Of a stretch of DNA of 59,443 nt, positions 34,813-43,091 are shown one piece after another (positions within the stretch are counted from its first letter, which is position 1; every line of letters starts with the position of its first letter). The DNA comes from Paludibacteraceae bacterium. Its GTDB lineage: Bacteria > Bacteroidota > Bacteroidia > Bacteroidales > Paludibacteraceae. The position numbers were made by a program, and so were the translations under genes. The notes under the pieces are model-generated. The model worked only from the letters and a program-made list of their open reading frames with translations. It had not been told where the DNA came from and searched no databases. The stretch is taken from positions 1-59,443 of the forward strand of contig JAKSKW010000010.1 in the NCBI GenBank assembly GCA_024401495.1. Direction: 5' to 3'.

Positions 34813-35448
34813 ATGAAACCGCAAGATTCTGCAGACTATATACATTCGTTGATTGAGGAGGGAGAACACGTCAACCAGGACTTCAAATTTGAGATTTCCG
34901 ACGCGAGAAAGATAGCCAAAAGTTTCTCTGCATTCGCCAACACAGAAGGAGGCCGCCTACTCATCGGAGTGAAGGACAACGGCAAAGTGTCCGGCATCAG
35001 TTCTGAGGAAGAGGCGTATATGGCAGAAGCGGCAGCCAACGTCTACTGCACTCCCCACCCCGAATTCTCAATCACTCCGCATAAAGTAGACGGGAAGACG
35101 GTGCTGGAGGTGACAATCACCGAGTCGGAAAACAAACCCATCTATGCTCTCGACGAGGAAAATCGAAAGTGGGCCTACGTCAGAATCGACGACGAGAATA
35201 TCCAAGCCACCGCCATCCATCTTGAGATGTGGCAGCAGGGAGGCATGCAATACGGCGTCACTATTGAGTTTACAGACACTGAGAAAGATCTTCTCAAAGA
35301 TATCGAAACAGGCTGTTTTTCAATCAACAAGTTTGCAAAAACTCATAATATCGACCGACGTGATGTGCAGAAACTGATAGCCAAACTTGTCCGTTTCGGA
35401 GTGCTTGACTATACTTTCGTCGACAGAAAATTCCAATTGTCTTTGTAG
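34813..35448 (+). CDS. AlbA_2 (Schlafen-like) domain putative DNA-binding protein
   Basis: 211 residues. Residues about 10-130 form an AlbA_2/divergent AAA-4 domain: EGEHVNQDFKFEI, ARKIAKSFSAFANTEGGRLLIGVKDNG, VEVTITESENKPIY and YVRIDDENIQA are its usual motifs. The C-terminal 65 residues look like a winged helix (TEKDLLKDIE..INKFAKTHNIDRRDVQKLIAKLVRFGVLDY). Such proteins are mostly transcription regulators; Schlafen-type nucleases also share the fold. The gene stands alone with its own -7 box, facing the small RHH gene. Confidence 0.85.
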   Translation: MKPQDSADYIHSLIEEGEHVNQDFKFEISDARKIAKSFSAFANTEGGRLLIGVKDNGKVSGISSEEEAYMAEAAANVYCTPHPEFSITPHKVDGKTVLEVTITESENKPIYALDEENRKWAYVRIDDENIQATAIHLEMWQQGGMQYGVTIEFTDTEKDLLKDIETGCFSINKFAKTHNIDRRDVQKLIAKLVRFGVLDYTFVDRKFQLSL

Positions 35449-35486
35449 TTTTATACAAAAGAATCGGAATTTTCGGAAAATTATAC

Positions 35487-35494
35487 TAAATTTG
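35487..35494 (+). promoter_or_regulatory. -7 box of GT2 gene
   Basis: TAAATTTG followed by CGAC, roughly 104 bases upstream of the ATG at 35598. The long leader between them shows no clear structure. Confidence 0.45.
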
Positions 35495-35597
35495 CGACTC
35501 GCAAAAAGTACGAATCACGCAGAAACACATGAGCATTCGTGTGATTTTACATAAAAAAGGAATAATTAACTGATTCTGTACATTGCAGAAGAAAGAA

Positions 35598-36410
35598 ATG
35601 AGAATTACAGCATCGATTGTAACTTACATAACTGAACACGAGGAATTGCAGAAGTGCATAGATTCAATGTTGGCAGACGGCATTGATCATGTGTACATTT
35701 CTGACAACTCTCCTTCCGACGACCTACGTCAGTTCTGCGAGTCAATTTCGAATGTGGAATATTTCTTCAACGGTAAAAATCTCGGCTACGGTGGAGGCCA
35801 TAACGCAGCCATCAGAAAAGCGATTGCCTCAGGAGCCGACTACCACCTTGTAATCAATGCCGACGTCTACTTCAACACAGGCGTCATTCCGGCAATCACC
35901 AAATACATGACTGAGAATGAAGACGTTGCGATGGTACAGCCCAACGTGCTTTATCCCAACGGTGAGCAGCAGTACACTGTGCGTATGCTCCCTACCCCAG
36001 TCAATTTGATATTCCGTCGCTTCCTTCCTGACTGCTGGGGAGAGAAGATGAACTATAAATACCTATTGAAATTCAACGACCACAAGAGCGAGATGAACAT
36101 CCCATACCACCACGGTTGCTTCATGTTCTTCCGCGTGAAATGCTTTGAATCAGTAGGAATGTTCGACGAGAGATTCTTCCTTTACCCTGAGGATATCGAC
36201 ATCACACGCCGTATGCACCAGCAGTATCGCACAATGTTCTGGCCAGGTGCTGTGGTGACTCACAAGCATTGCGCAGCGTCGTACAAGAGCAATAAGATGC
36301 TCCTGATCCACATGAAGAATATGGTCAAGTATTTCAATAAATGGGGATGGTTCTTCGACGACGAGAGAAAGAAGTGGAATGCGGAGATTCTTGAGAAATA
36401 CTCGAAATAG
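35598..36410 (+). CDS. Family 2 glycosyltransferase
   Basis: 270 residues from the ATG at 35598, with GAAAGAA just upstream; a TTG at 35583 is weaker. It has a GT-A fold: SIVTYITEHEELQKCIDSML, VYISDNSPSDD, NLGYGGGHNAAIRKAI and YHLVINADVYF (DxD-like metal site). The acceptor-side motif YHHGCFMFFRVKCFESVGMFDERFFLYPEDIDITRRM is written here only as its key residues GCF..FDERFF..EDIDI..R. It resembles rhamnosyltransferase-like enzymes of cell-surface polysaccharide synthesis. No sugar-synthesis cluster surrounds it, so donor and acceptor cannot be assigned. A bidirectional hairpin terminator follows. Confidence 0.88.
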   Translation: MRITASIVTYITEHEELQKCIDSMLADGIDHVYISDNSPSDDLRQFCESISNVEYFFNGKNLGYGGGHNAAIRKAIASGADYHLVINADVYFNTGVIPAITKYMTENEDVAMVQPNVLYPNGEQQYTVRMLPTPVNLIFRRFLPDCWGEKMNYKYLLKFNDHKSEMNIPYHHGCFMFFRVKCFESVGMFDERFFLYPEDIDITRRMHQQYRTMFWPGAVVTHKHCAASYKSNKMLLIHMKNMVKYFNKWGWFFDDERKKWNAEILEKYSK

Positions 36411-36447
36411 AGCTTAGAGGTTTGAACTTAGAGCTTAGAGAAATATG

Positions 36448-36480
36448 AAAGACGCGATGGTAGGATGCCATGGCGTCTTT
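36448..36480. terminator. Bidirectional terminator between GT2 and Y1 transposase genes
   Basis: AAAGACGC..ATGG / CCAT..GCGTCTTT with a short loop, followed by T on the plus strand; it lies between two convergent genes. Confidence 0.65.
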
Positions 36481-36484
36481 TAAT

Positions 36485-37579
36485 TTAGCATTCATCATTT
36501 CGACTTTCGAATTCAACGTCATTCCACGGCACACTGCTAATCTCTGCAGCCATTTGATTTAATTCCAAACATTGCTTACGCGTGATTTTCCTCTTCTCCG
36601 TGTGATAAGGCCACGGAGCAAGCATCAGCAGTCTTCCGTCGGCACAGGCATCAAAATATTGCCCTGGCGGCTTATACTTAGGTGAAAAGCCATTCTCAAG
36701 AATCACAATCAACGGCAGTTTGGCTTCGAGTATAGTGCGTGCGATCTCTTTCTCCCCCGTCGATATACATGGGCATACAATCACCGCCCCTTTATTTGCC
36801 TGCTCCAAGAAATGAGCCTTCTGTCGCTCGATCAATTTCAGATTCTCCTCCGAATCGCTCCTATGGCATTTCACCTGCATCCTCACCGGCCTATTCAAAA
36901 GCCAGCTATTGCCGAAGATGGCGTAGGTGGTGCTGCCAATGGTCTGATTCCATACTTGCTTGAATAAATCAGGATAAAGCCTCTTAATCGCCAATCTACG
37001 TGGATTATCATCCATGTAATTATTCATATTCTCCAGCTGATTTGGCCCTTTGAGAATGGAATCATTATAGCCGGGCTCAAATAAAAATCCAATTTTTGGA
37101 TGCTTGGGGCTTGTGTTCAGAGGCATTGCCTGTCCAGTGTTCAGAGGTAATGCCTCTGAACACATCCCCATAATCTTCCTCAATGCTTTATTGCATCCCA
37201 TTTTGAATCCATTGAGGATTTTCCCCAAATGCGCCTCCTGCTCCCTCTTCACAAAAATCAATCCATGGATATGATCCGGCATCAGCTGGATCTTCAATGG
37301 CTCCGCGTCAGGATAATGATCGCTGATCTCAAACCAGCATCGCTCCACCTCTGCCCCTAATTTGCTTGCCTCGACGTGGGCATCGCTGGCATCCTGTGCC
37401 TTCCACAAGAGATCACCAAGCAATGGCTTTCTACCTTCCACACACATCGTGATCATATAGATGCTGCGTCCGTAATAATTATGATTTTTCATTCGACGGT
37501 GCATATTATGCTTCGTCTCGTATCTCCATCCGATACCTTCAATAAATACTGGATTTTCTTTTTTCTTGTCGTCTGTCAT
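36485..37579 (-). CDS. REP-associated-type Y1 transposase fused to a DprA/SLOG-like domain
   Basis: 364 residues. The N-terminal half (about 25-230) is an HUH endonuclease of the tnpA_REP type: RSIYMITMCVEGRKPLLGD, HUH in MPDHIHGLIFV, and NYMDDNPRRL carrying the probable catalytic Tyr. The C-terminal half (about 250-350) is a Rossmann-like module, with GAVIVCPCISTGEKEIARTI and LPLIVILENGFSPKYKPPG resembling the DprA/SMF nucleotide- or DNA-binding fold (SLOG). Between the halves of the Y1 region an insertion reads PLNTGQAMPLNT, encoded by a 24-bp tandem repeat ending in a palindrome. Y1 proteins of this group nick and process REP hairpins; REP-like hairpins occur 2 kb away (34435) and just upstream (37644-37742). 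Confidence 0.78.
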   Translation of the reverse strand: MTDDKKKENPVFIEGIGWRYETKHNMHRRMKNHNYYGRSIYMITMCVEGRKPLLGDLLWKAQDASDAHVEASKLGAEVERCWFEISDHYPDAEPLKIQLMPDHIHGLIFVKREQEAHLGKILNGFKMGCNKALRKIMGMCSEALPLNTGQAMPLNTSPKHPKIGFLFEPGYNDSILKGPNQLENMNNYMDDNPRRLAIKRLYPDLFKQVWNQTIGSTTYAIFGNSWLLNRPVRMQVKCHRSDSEENLKLIERQKAHFLEQANKGAVIVCPCISTGEKEIARTILEAKLPLIVILENGFSPKYKPPGQYFDACADGRLLMLAPWPYHTEKRKITRKQCLELNQMAAEISSVPWNDVEFESRNDEC

Positions 37580-37643
37580 CTAATACCTAATTAAATTCAA
37601 CAATAACATTACAAATGTAATCATTTTTATTCATCCACTAAAC

Positions 37644-37742
37644 CCCGACACCATAATTCCTTGACCCGACACCATAATTCCGTCTTCGACTGCATTATGG
37701 AATCGGCTACCATCGCTGCGCGAATCTGTGCCGCTGGCACAG
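37644..37742. repeat. REP-like hairpins upstream of the Y1 fusion gene
   Basis: CCCGACACCATAATTCC occurs twice (37644-37660 and 37665-37681) and is followed by GCATTATGGAATCGG, which can pair with it. A separate perfect stem CTGTGCC/GGCACAG lies at 37726-37742. Confidence 0.55.
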
Positions 37743-37757
37743 CCTATATCCCCCATC

Positions 37758-37781
37758 AAAAAAGGCAACCTTGCGGCTGCC
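37758..37781 (-). terminator. Terminator of the pilus locus
   Basis: Minus strand GGCAGCC GCAA GGTTGCC stem (one wobble) followed by TTTTTT, 15 bases after the stop of the last gene. Confidence 0.75.
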
Positions 37782-37795
37782 TTTTCTCTATCTAT

Positions 37796-39748
37796 TTAAT
37801 TTGGTTTTCTTATCGGACGGACACTCGTACTATGGTGTCGCCAACACTCAAAATATTCACCTACAAATTTGCCATTAAATGTTTCATACGGATTTGATGG
37901 CAAGACGACATCTTCATAAGCATAATCCCCCAATTTTGAACTTCCGCTATGTCCATCAAAGAACAAATTGTATGAAGCACTATAGCTATTCGGATTTGGC
38001 ATTGTCGTCATATACACGCCAAGGTATCCATCACTACTTGCTGGGCTGGCGTTATCTCGACTAGCGTTAACATTATGTATATGTCCTGCCGCTGGAAGCC
38101 ATATTTTCTTGTCGCTATAGCTTCCCTTACCATAAACCCACCATCCATTTTGGGTAGGTCGCTGACCACTTGGCTTCGGAGTGGGAGCTCCATTCCAATT
38201 CTCTTTTTTCCAACTTATCCAATCTGTGAATTGCTTTCCTCTGTCTCTTGAAGCAACTATCAGATCAAAAAGCTCACGCATCTGAATCAAGTTAGGAGTG
38301 ACCCATCCGTCTCCCCAATGATATGTGGCAGCATCTCCGTATTTTCTTCCCTGATATTCCTTGTATAAGCCTTGGAATCCGGTCACACTGTTTCGATCAT
38401 AAGGGAAGAAATCAGCGATGTCATTTACCCCCTTATTCGCAAAATAAGTGACACTACTATTATTCCAACCTATTTGATAATCTTCTTCCACAGCACCCCA
38501 AGGGAAATAACTTCCATAGCTCGCCTTTCCTGGCTGGTCCGACGTCGCTCCGATATTCATGGATGCCCACTTCACACTCACTCCCAGCTGGATGGCTGAG
38601 TGTGTTGGCTGGTCTGGCAACTGAATATTCACAATAGCACTACTGCTTGCTCCTGGATAATCAAAATAGTAGTGGTATTCATCTCCTGTCTCCCACTTGC
38701 CAGTCACATTATCATAAGCATAGATATAGATTCTTAGATTTGTCTCATTTGTGATCTTGGCCAAATCTGGCATAGTGACGTACATGTCAATATTTCCGTC
38801 CTTGTCTATATTTACTGGGAACGACTCCTTCGCCTCTTGCTTCCATCCTTCGATTACCAACATCGATCCTGCAGGAATATCTGCTGGTGCTTTTCCCGTG
38901 ATATGAAGAATACTCTTTGCTCTGTCTGGCAACGGCATCTTGAGCACTTCATTTTTACTGACCGATATGTTTCTTGTACATTTCATGTTGTAGCGGTATT
39001 CTTCACCGCCTTCTGATGTACCAGTCTCTTCGTTATAAGAATAAAAATAAAACTCAATTTTTTGATTATTATTGATTGAGAAACCAGCAGGCACAGCAAC
39101 ATAAATATCTAATCTGTCTCCTTGATCCGCAAACACATATCTAGGATCTGATCCTAAATTGACCAAATACTCTTTGTTTTTATCCGCCTTGTCCAATCCC
39201 TTTATCTTCAACTGTGAAGTTCCGATGAACATTCCTGGCGACGTGGTCTGGATATGAAGCAGACTCATATCTTGATTACCCAATTTAGCTGGCAAAAGAG
39301 GAACTGTAGGCTTGCTATTTTTTTGCAACTTGATATTTTTTGCCTCTCCTACCAAATACTCACAGCATTTATTATTTTTCTCTTGAGTCTGAACATACAA
39401 ATTTTCATCCAACGGATTTCCATAAGAGACGGTACCCGTCCATGAAGCAGAGTCTGGAATCTCGCCATAATGGAAAAACTCGCCATTGTTGCCATCCATT
39501 TTTCTAAAAATAAAGTCATACTCGCCATTTGCGTTTTTGAGTTTGACTCTATCTCCTTTTTCCCACTTTACTACAATTTTATCTCCACTTTCATCATAAA
39601 CAGCACGAGTGGAAGAAGCATCATCAGTCGACACCAAAATGGTGTAGCAAGGTTCGTTATCTGCTGGCAGCAAGACGTTATCCTCTTCACACGACGCGAA
39701 GAAGAATACTGCCATAAGTGTATTTAGTATGTATAATAAACGCTTCAT
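37796..39748 (-). CDS. Fimbrillin-like lipoprotein with C-terminal FISUMP-type domain; putative pilus tip
   Basis: 650 residues from the ATG at 39748. The lipobox FFASC marks a lipoprotein (MKRLLYILNTLMAVFFFASC). An N-terminal fimbrillin-like part (TRAVYDESGDKIVVKWEKGD) and two related beta domains (LLHIQTTSPGMF..IYVAVPAGFS and LHITGKAPADI..MYVTMPDLAK) lead to a C-terminal domain of about 220 residues. That domain has SVKWASMNIGAT, YFPWGA, WVTPNLIQMRELFDLI, IWLPAAGHIHN and HHSTSVRPIRK, a pattern of the Fib_succ_major/DUF1566 type often found at the ends of surface proteins. As the last gene of the pilus operon it may supply the tip adhesin; that is inferred from position and domain. Confidence 0.78.
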   Translation of the reverse strand: MKRLLYILNTLMAVFFFASCEEDNVLLPADNEPCYTILVSTDDASSTRAVYDESGDKIVVKWEKGDRVKLKNANGEYDFIFRKMDGNNGEFFHYGEIPDSASWTGTVSYGNPLDENLYVQTQEKNNKCCEYLVGEAKNIKLQKNSKPTVPLLPAKLGNQDMSLLHIQTTSPGMFIGTSQLKIKGLDKADKNKEYLVNLGSDPRYVFADQGDRLDIYVAVPAGFSINNNQKIEFYFYSYNEETGTSEGGEEYRYNMKCTRNISVSKNEVLKMPLPDRAKSILHITGKAPADIPAGSMLVIEGWKQEAKESFPVNIDKDGNIDMYVTMPDLAKITNETNLRIYIYAYDNVTGKWETGDEYHYYFDYPGASSSAIVNIQLPDQPTHSAIQLGVSVKWASMNIGATSDQPGKASYGSYFPWGAVEEDYQIGWNNSSVTYFANKGVNDIADFFPYDRNSVTGFQGLYKEYQGRKYGDAATYHWGDGWVTPNLIQMRELFDLIVASRDRGKQFTDWISWKKENWNGAPTPKPSGQRPTQNGWWVYGKGSYSDKKIWLPAAGHIHNVNASRDNASPASSDGYLGVYMTTMPNPNSYSASYNLFFDGHSGSSKLGDYAYEDVVLPSNPYETFNGKFVGEYFECWRHHSTSVRPIRKPN

Positions 39749-39810
39749 TATTCTAAATTTACGAATACATGCTTGCCAATCTTGCATTTGGCATTCAGCA
39801 TTTATAATTT

Positions 39811-41724
39811 TTATTTATCCACCGACTCCCAAGAGATCGTCTTCTGATCTCTCACACAATTCACAAGCAATTCCTGCTTCTTTTCGTAGTTTGGCATCAC
39901 GGAGAAATCCATGGAATAGCTACTGTTTCGTGTGATTCTTGGATATTGTGTTACAGTCTCATCTTTACCTTCTCCAAATTTATTACCTTTCTTGATAATG
40001 TATTTGGCATATAGGGTCCAATCGTAGTTGCCAAGACGACCAGATGTTTGTACCTCACTTCTCTGCTTTGACAGAACACCTTCATCACTAACCGTCAACA
40101 AATTATATCTATAAAAAGTAGCAACTACAATCCAAATAGACTCCCAATAATCCTTTTCTTGATCGTGAGTATTCATAAGATTCATTGTATATTTCGACTC
40201 TTTTGCATTGGGATTATCAAGCTTAAAGTGAATATATTGAATATCATTATGAACTGTTCTATATTTTGTTTGCCACCATTCCGTATATGACTCTTGATAT
40301 TCCTCTTTGTTTTCTACAGGGGTTCCATCTATATCTTCATAAGCATAATCCCATCCCCAATCAGGAGCAGTCTGTTGCTTAAAATACACTTCTCCATTAT
40401 CAACATGCATATCATTGTCAGTATTTATCTTAAAATGGCGAAGCGTATATATCTTTTCTCCTGAAAGTTTTGTTGTACATATAGGATCTTCCAACTTCCA
40501 GAATACTTGATCAGTATAAGGTATTTCAGCATTAGATTCCTGCTTTCTTGACGTACATATCTTCGTGCCATCATAAGCAATCGAATACAATTTCTCATTA
40601 TTCCAAATCACATACGCATTTTCAGGATCAATGACGGTTGTCTTTAATCCCAAATTTTTTCCTCTGTCAACTTTCAAATCGTATGTGTAAGCATCTCCTG
40701 TACCTTTATTATTCTCAAACACGTACATAGAGACAACAAGGTCATCTCCGTTCGGTACAGCGTTGATTTTATGATCATTTGTCTTCGATCCTCCTAATGC
40801 CTCTAAAATATTGAAATCTTCCGAACCAGGCTGTGAAGGAGTGTAATTACTTCCTACTTTCACACTATCATGAAAATAGTTGGTGCTTTTTGCAAGAATT
40901 TTCTTTATGACAAACTCATCCACATAAATATTATTTGGCAAATTTGTCTTTGATTCATAATCTTTATATTGTCCCGTAAAGTTTCTGAATGTCACCTCAA
41001 GACGAGCGCAGACACGTCTCATGTGAACTGAAAATTTTGTGGCACCCTTCTTTACCTCTGCATCTGCTGTACCATTTACGGGCATTCCTGTGCATGTTTC
41101 AGTCACTTTATCGTCACCAACCTTATAGTTTCCAGATTCAGGCACAAAGCTAAGACTATAGAGGTCAGCATCATCGACATTAAGCTTAGCAATTAACAAA
41201 TTATTTATCTCAGCATAATCTCCGATCTTTTTTCTCGTAGCCTCTACTGTATATCCATTTATCGTATTCCATCTATCAATATCCACATTTCCAAAAGCAT
41301 AAACCTTAGCTTTTTTCCCGACGGTTGTATATATCTGCACATCTGGAAATATTACTTCATACTGTTTCACTCCTGTCGACGTCGGACGGTCTCCATACCA
41401 TTTGTTGCAATGGATAGCATATACAGAATCCTTGTCATTGGTTACCACCACAACAATATTCTGAAAACGTCCGCCATTCTCTGTCTGGTCGTGATCTATA
41501 TTGGCCTGGTCATTTCCGGATCGAGTCCCCTCTAGGCCGACAGACAACACTGGGGCTGCAGCAGAAACAGTGATTGTAGTAGTGACAAATCTACCACTAC
41601 GCACATCTGTAGCGTCGTTCTCTTTTTTATCCTGCTCCATTTCTTCATCGTCGGAGCAAGCAAAAGAAACGATTCCCAATAGCATTGCTATCAATAGCGT
41701 GTATATATATTTCAATTTTTTCAT
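39811..41724 (-). CDS. Mfa/FimA-type anchored lipoprotein, accessory pilus subunit
   Basis: 637 residues with a lipoprotein signal (MKKLKYIYTLLIAMLLGIVSFAC). The N-terminal part (TTTITVSAAAP..RFQNIVVVVTNDKDSVYA, YEVIFPDV, KVYAFGNVD) and the Arg in LEGTRSG resemble Mfa1/FimA-like minor subunits, which are cut after Arg during assembly. RRVCARLEVTFRNFT is the typical core strand. The long C-terminal region is beta-rich (residues 400-637), ending SYSMDFSVMPNYEKKQELL. The start overlaps the upstream stop by four bases (ATGA), so it is co-translated with that fimbrillin. Exact place in the pilus is unknown. Confidence 0.78.
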   Translation of the reverse strand: MKKLKYIYTLLIAMLLGIVSFACSDDEEMEQDKKENDATDVRSGRFVTTTITVSAAAPVLSVGLEGTRSGNDQANIDHDQTENGGRFQNIVVVVTNDKDSVYAIHCNKWYGDRPTSTGVKQYEVIFPDVQIYTTVGKKAKVYAFGNVDIDRWNTINGYTVEATRKKIGDYAEINNLLIAKLNVDDADLYSLSFVPESGNYKVGDDKVTETCTGMPVNGTADAEVKKGATKFSVHMRRVCARLEVTFRNFTGQYKDYESKTNLPNNIYVDEFVIKKILAKSTNYFHDSVKVGSNYTPSQPGSEDFNILEALGGSKTNDHKINAVPNGDDLVVSMYVFENNKGTGDAYTYDLKVDRGKNLGLKTTVIDPENAYVIWNNEKLYSIAYDGTKICTSRKQESNAEIPYTDQVFWKLEDPICTTKLSGEKIYTLRHFKINTDNDMHVDNGEVYFKQQTAPDWGWDYAYEDIDGTPVENKEEYQESYTEWWQTKYRTVHNDIQYIHFKLDNPNAKESKYTMNLMNTHDQEKDYWESIWIVVATFYRYNLLTVSDEGVLSKQRSEVQTSGRLGNYDWTLYAKYIIKKGNKFGEGKDETVTQYPRITRNSSYSMDFSVMPNYEKKQELLVNCVRDQKTISWESVDK

Positions 41725-43040
41725 TTCAACTCTCCCTCATATTCATGTTTATCCCAGTCGGCAACATCTATATTGACATTCACCTGATACTCATACATTC
41801 CGACAGTATAAGTATACTTGGTTCCTGCCACCCACTTATCAATTTTGTTTCCTGCTGTAAGATCAACTCTCGCCTTCAATCTTTTTCCTACACCCGGATC
41901 GGTATTTCCAAAATAAAACTCCACCTCACCGTAGATATCACGCTTTAATGTGACATTTTTAAAAGTATGTGAAGCTGAAGGATTGATACCATATCCGTTA
42001 TCAACATACGTTTTGATAGTTAACTCTATCGTCTCAGAATCATTTTTCAAATCTTGAGGGATAAAAAGATATCCTTGATATCTATCAATACCCTCATTTA
42101 ATTTTACGTATCCAGAAGCGGCACCTATATATGCATCATTCATGTTTTGATTCCAACACATCTGACGCACTTCATCAAACGTCAATTCCTTATTATTAGA
42201 AACTTTCTTAATTACATATTTATCACCAGTATAAGACACTGTTTTATCAATATCGTTGAGAGTCATCTCTATTGTCGCCTTATCACTACTATTATTGGCT
42301 TTAGGTGTCCAATCAACAACATTATTCTCATTTATTGTACAGTTTCCTTCTGAAGCATATCCTACCACTGAAAAATCTGTAATTGTCACGGGTTTGTCTT
42401 CTCTTGATTGGAATTTGAAACTGACATTAGCCAATAAGTGTTTCATATCCAACACCACTGTCTCCGGATTATTATTTCTCGTCACCTGTTGCGACACCAT
42501 AAGATCCGTATTATGACGTGGATCCGACGCTGATTTATAATTGTTCAAAGTCAATGTCGTCGAGCCATTCACTTTGTTATCAGTCTTGGAAAACTCAAAT
42601 CCATTTGCACAAGTCTCTCCATCGGCTGTATTAAACCCACTTGGCAGACATGGGAAAAAGCCTCTGAATTTATAGGTATAATCATTCTGCCACTTCTGCT
42701 TCTTATCATAATACCATATCGACTCTCCCTTATAAGTGATTGGGAGTACATCTATAGAATTTTCACCAGCATCTACAAACACCCTCTCCCAAACAGACCC
42801 GTTGGAAGATTTCATCGCCAACACAGAAACCTGCTCGTCTCTAAAGAACTCCTCCTTCTCACCCCATCGTGTCACCGGTTTTTGAAATCCATCTCGTAAC
42901 GCGCTGAATCTAATCTCATCACCTGTGGCAAAATCGTTATCATTAGCCTCATCATCATCCTTGCACGACGCAACCAATCCTGCCAACAGAATTGCCAGCA
43001 TACATTTGATTGATATGTTATGTAGTCGTACTCTCATCAT
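41721..43040 (-). CDS. Fimbrillin family lipoprotein (Mfa-like)
   Basis: 439 residues with the lipobox LVASC (MLAILLAGLVASC). The Mfa_like_1 pattern is present: EIRFSALRDGFQKPVTRWGEKEEF, FRGFFPCLPSGF, DLMVSQQVTRNN and DMKHLLANVSFKFQS (the conserved strand with His-Leu). The Arg after PVT is a candidate maturation site. It lies between fimbrillin 2 and the 637-residue accessory subunit and overlaps the latter by 4 bases. An anchor or accessory subunit role is likely. Start is the first ATG; a second ATG follows at once. Confidence 0.82.
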   Translation of the reverse strand: MMRVRLHNISIKCMLAILLAGLVASCKDDDEANDNDFATGDEIRFSALRDGFQKPVTRWGEKEEFFRDEQVSVLAMKSSNGSVWERVFVDAGENSIDVLPITYKGESIWYYDKKQKWQNDYTYKFRGFFPCLPSGFNTADGETCANGFEFSKTDNKVNGSTTLTLNNYKSASDPRHNTDLMVSQQVTRNNNPETVVLDMKHLLANVSFKFQSREDKPVTITDFSVVGYASEGNCTINENNVVDWTPKANNSSDKATIEMTLNDIDKTVSYTGDKYVIKKVSNNKELTFDEVRQMCWNQNMNDAYIGAASGYVKLNEGIDRYQGYLFIPQDLKNDSETIELTIKTYVDNGYGINPSASHTFKNVTLKRDIYGEVEFYFGNTDPGVGKRLKARVDLTAGNKIDKWVAGTKYTYTVGMYEYQVNVNIDVADWDKHEYEGELK

Positions 43041-43091
43041 CTATAATCAATTTTAAGAGACGCGATATTATCGCATCCTACTAATTAACTT

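Noticed and set aside
34523..35448. Toxin-antitoxin module
   Set aside because: Genes are divergent rather than co-directional, and the AlbA_2/winged-helix protein has no toxin motif.
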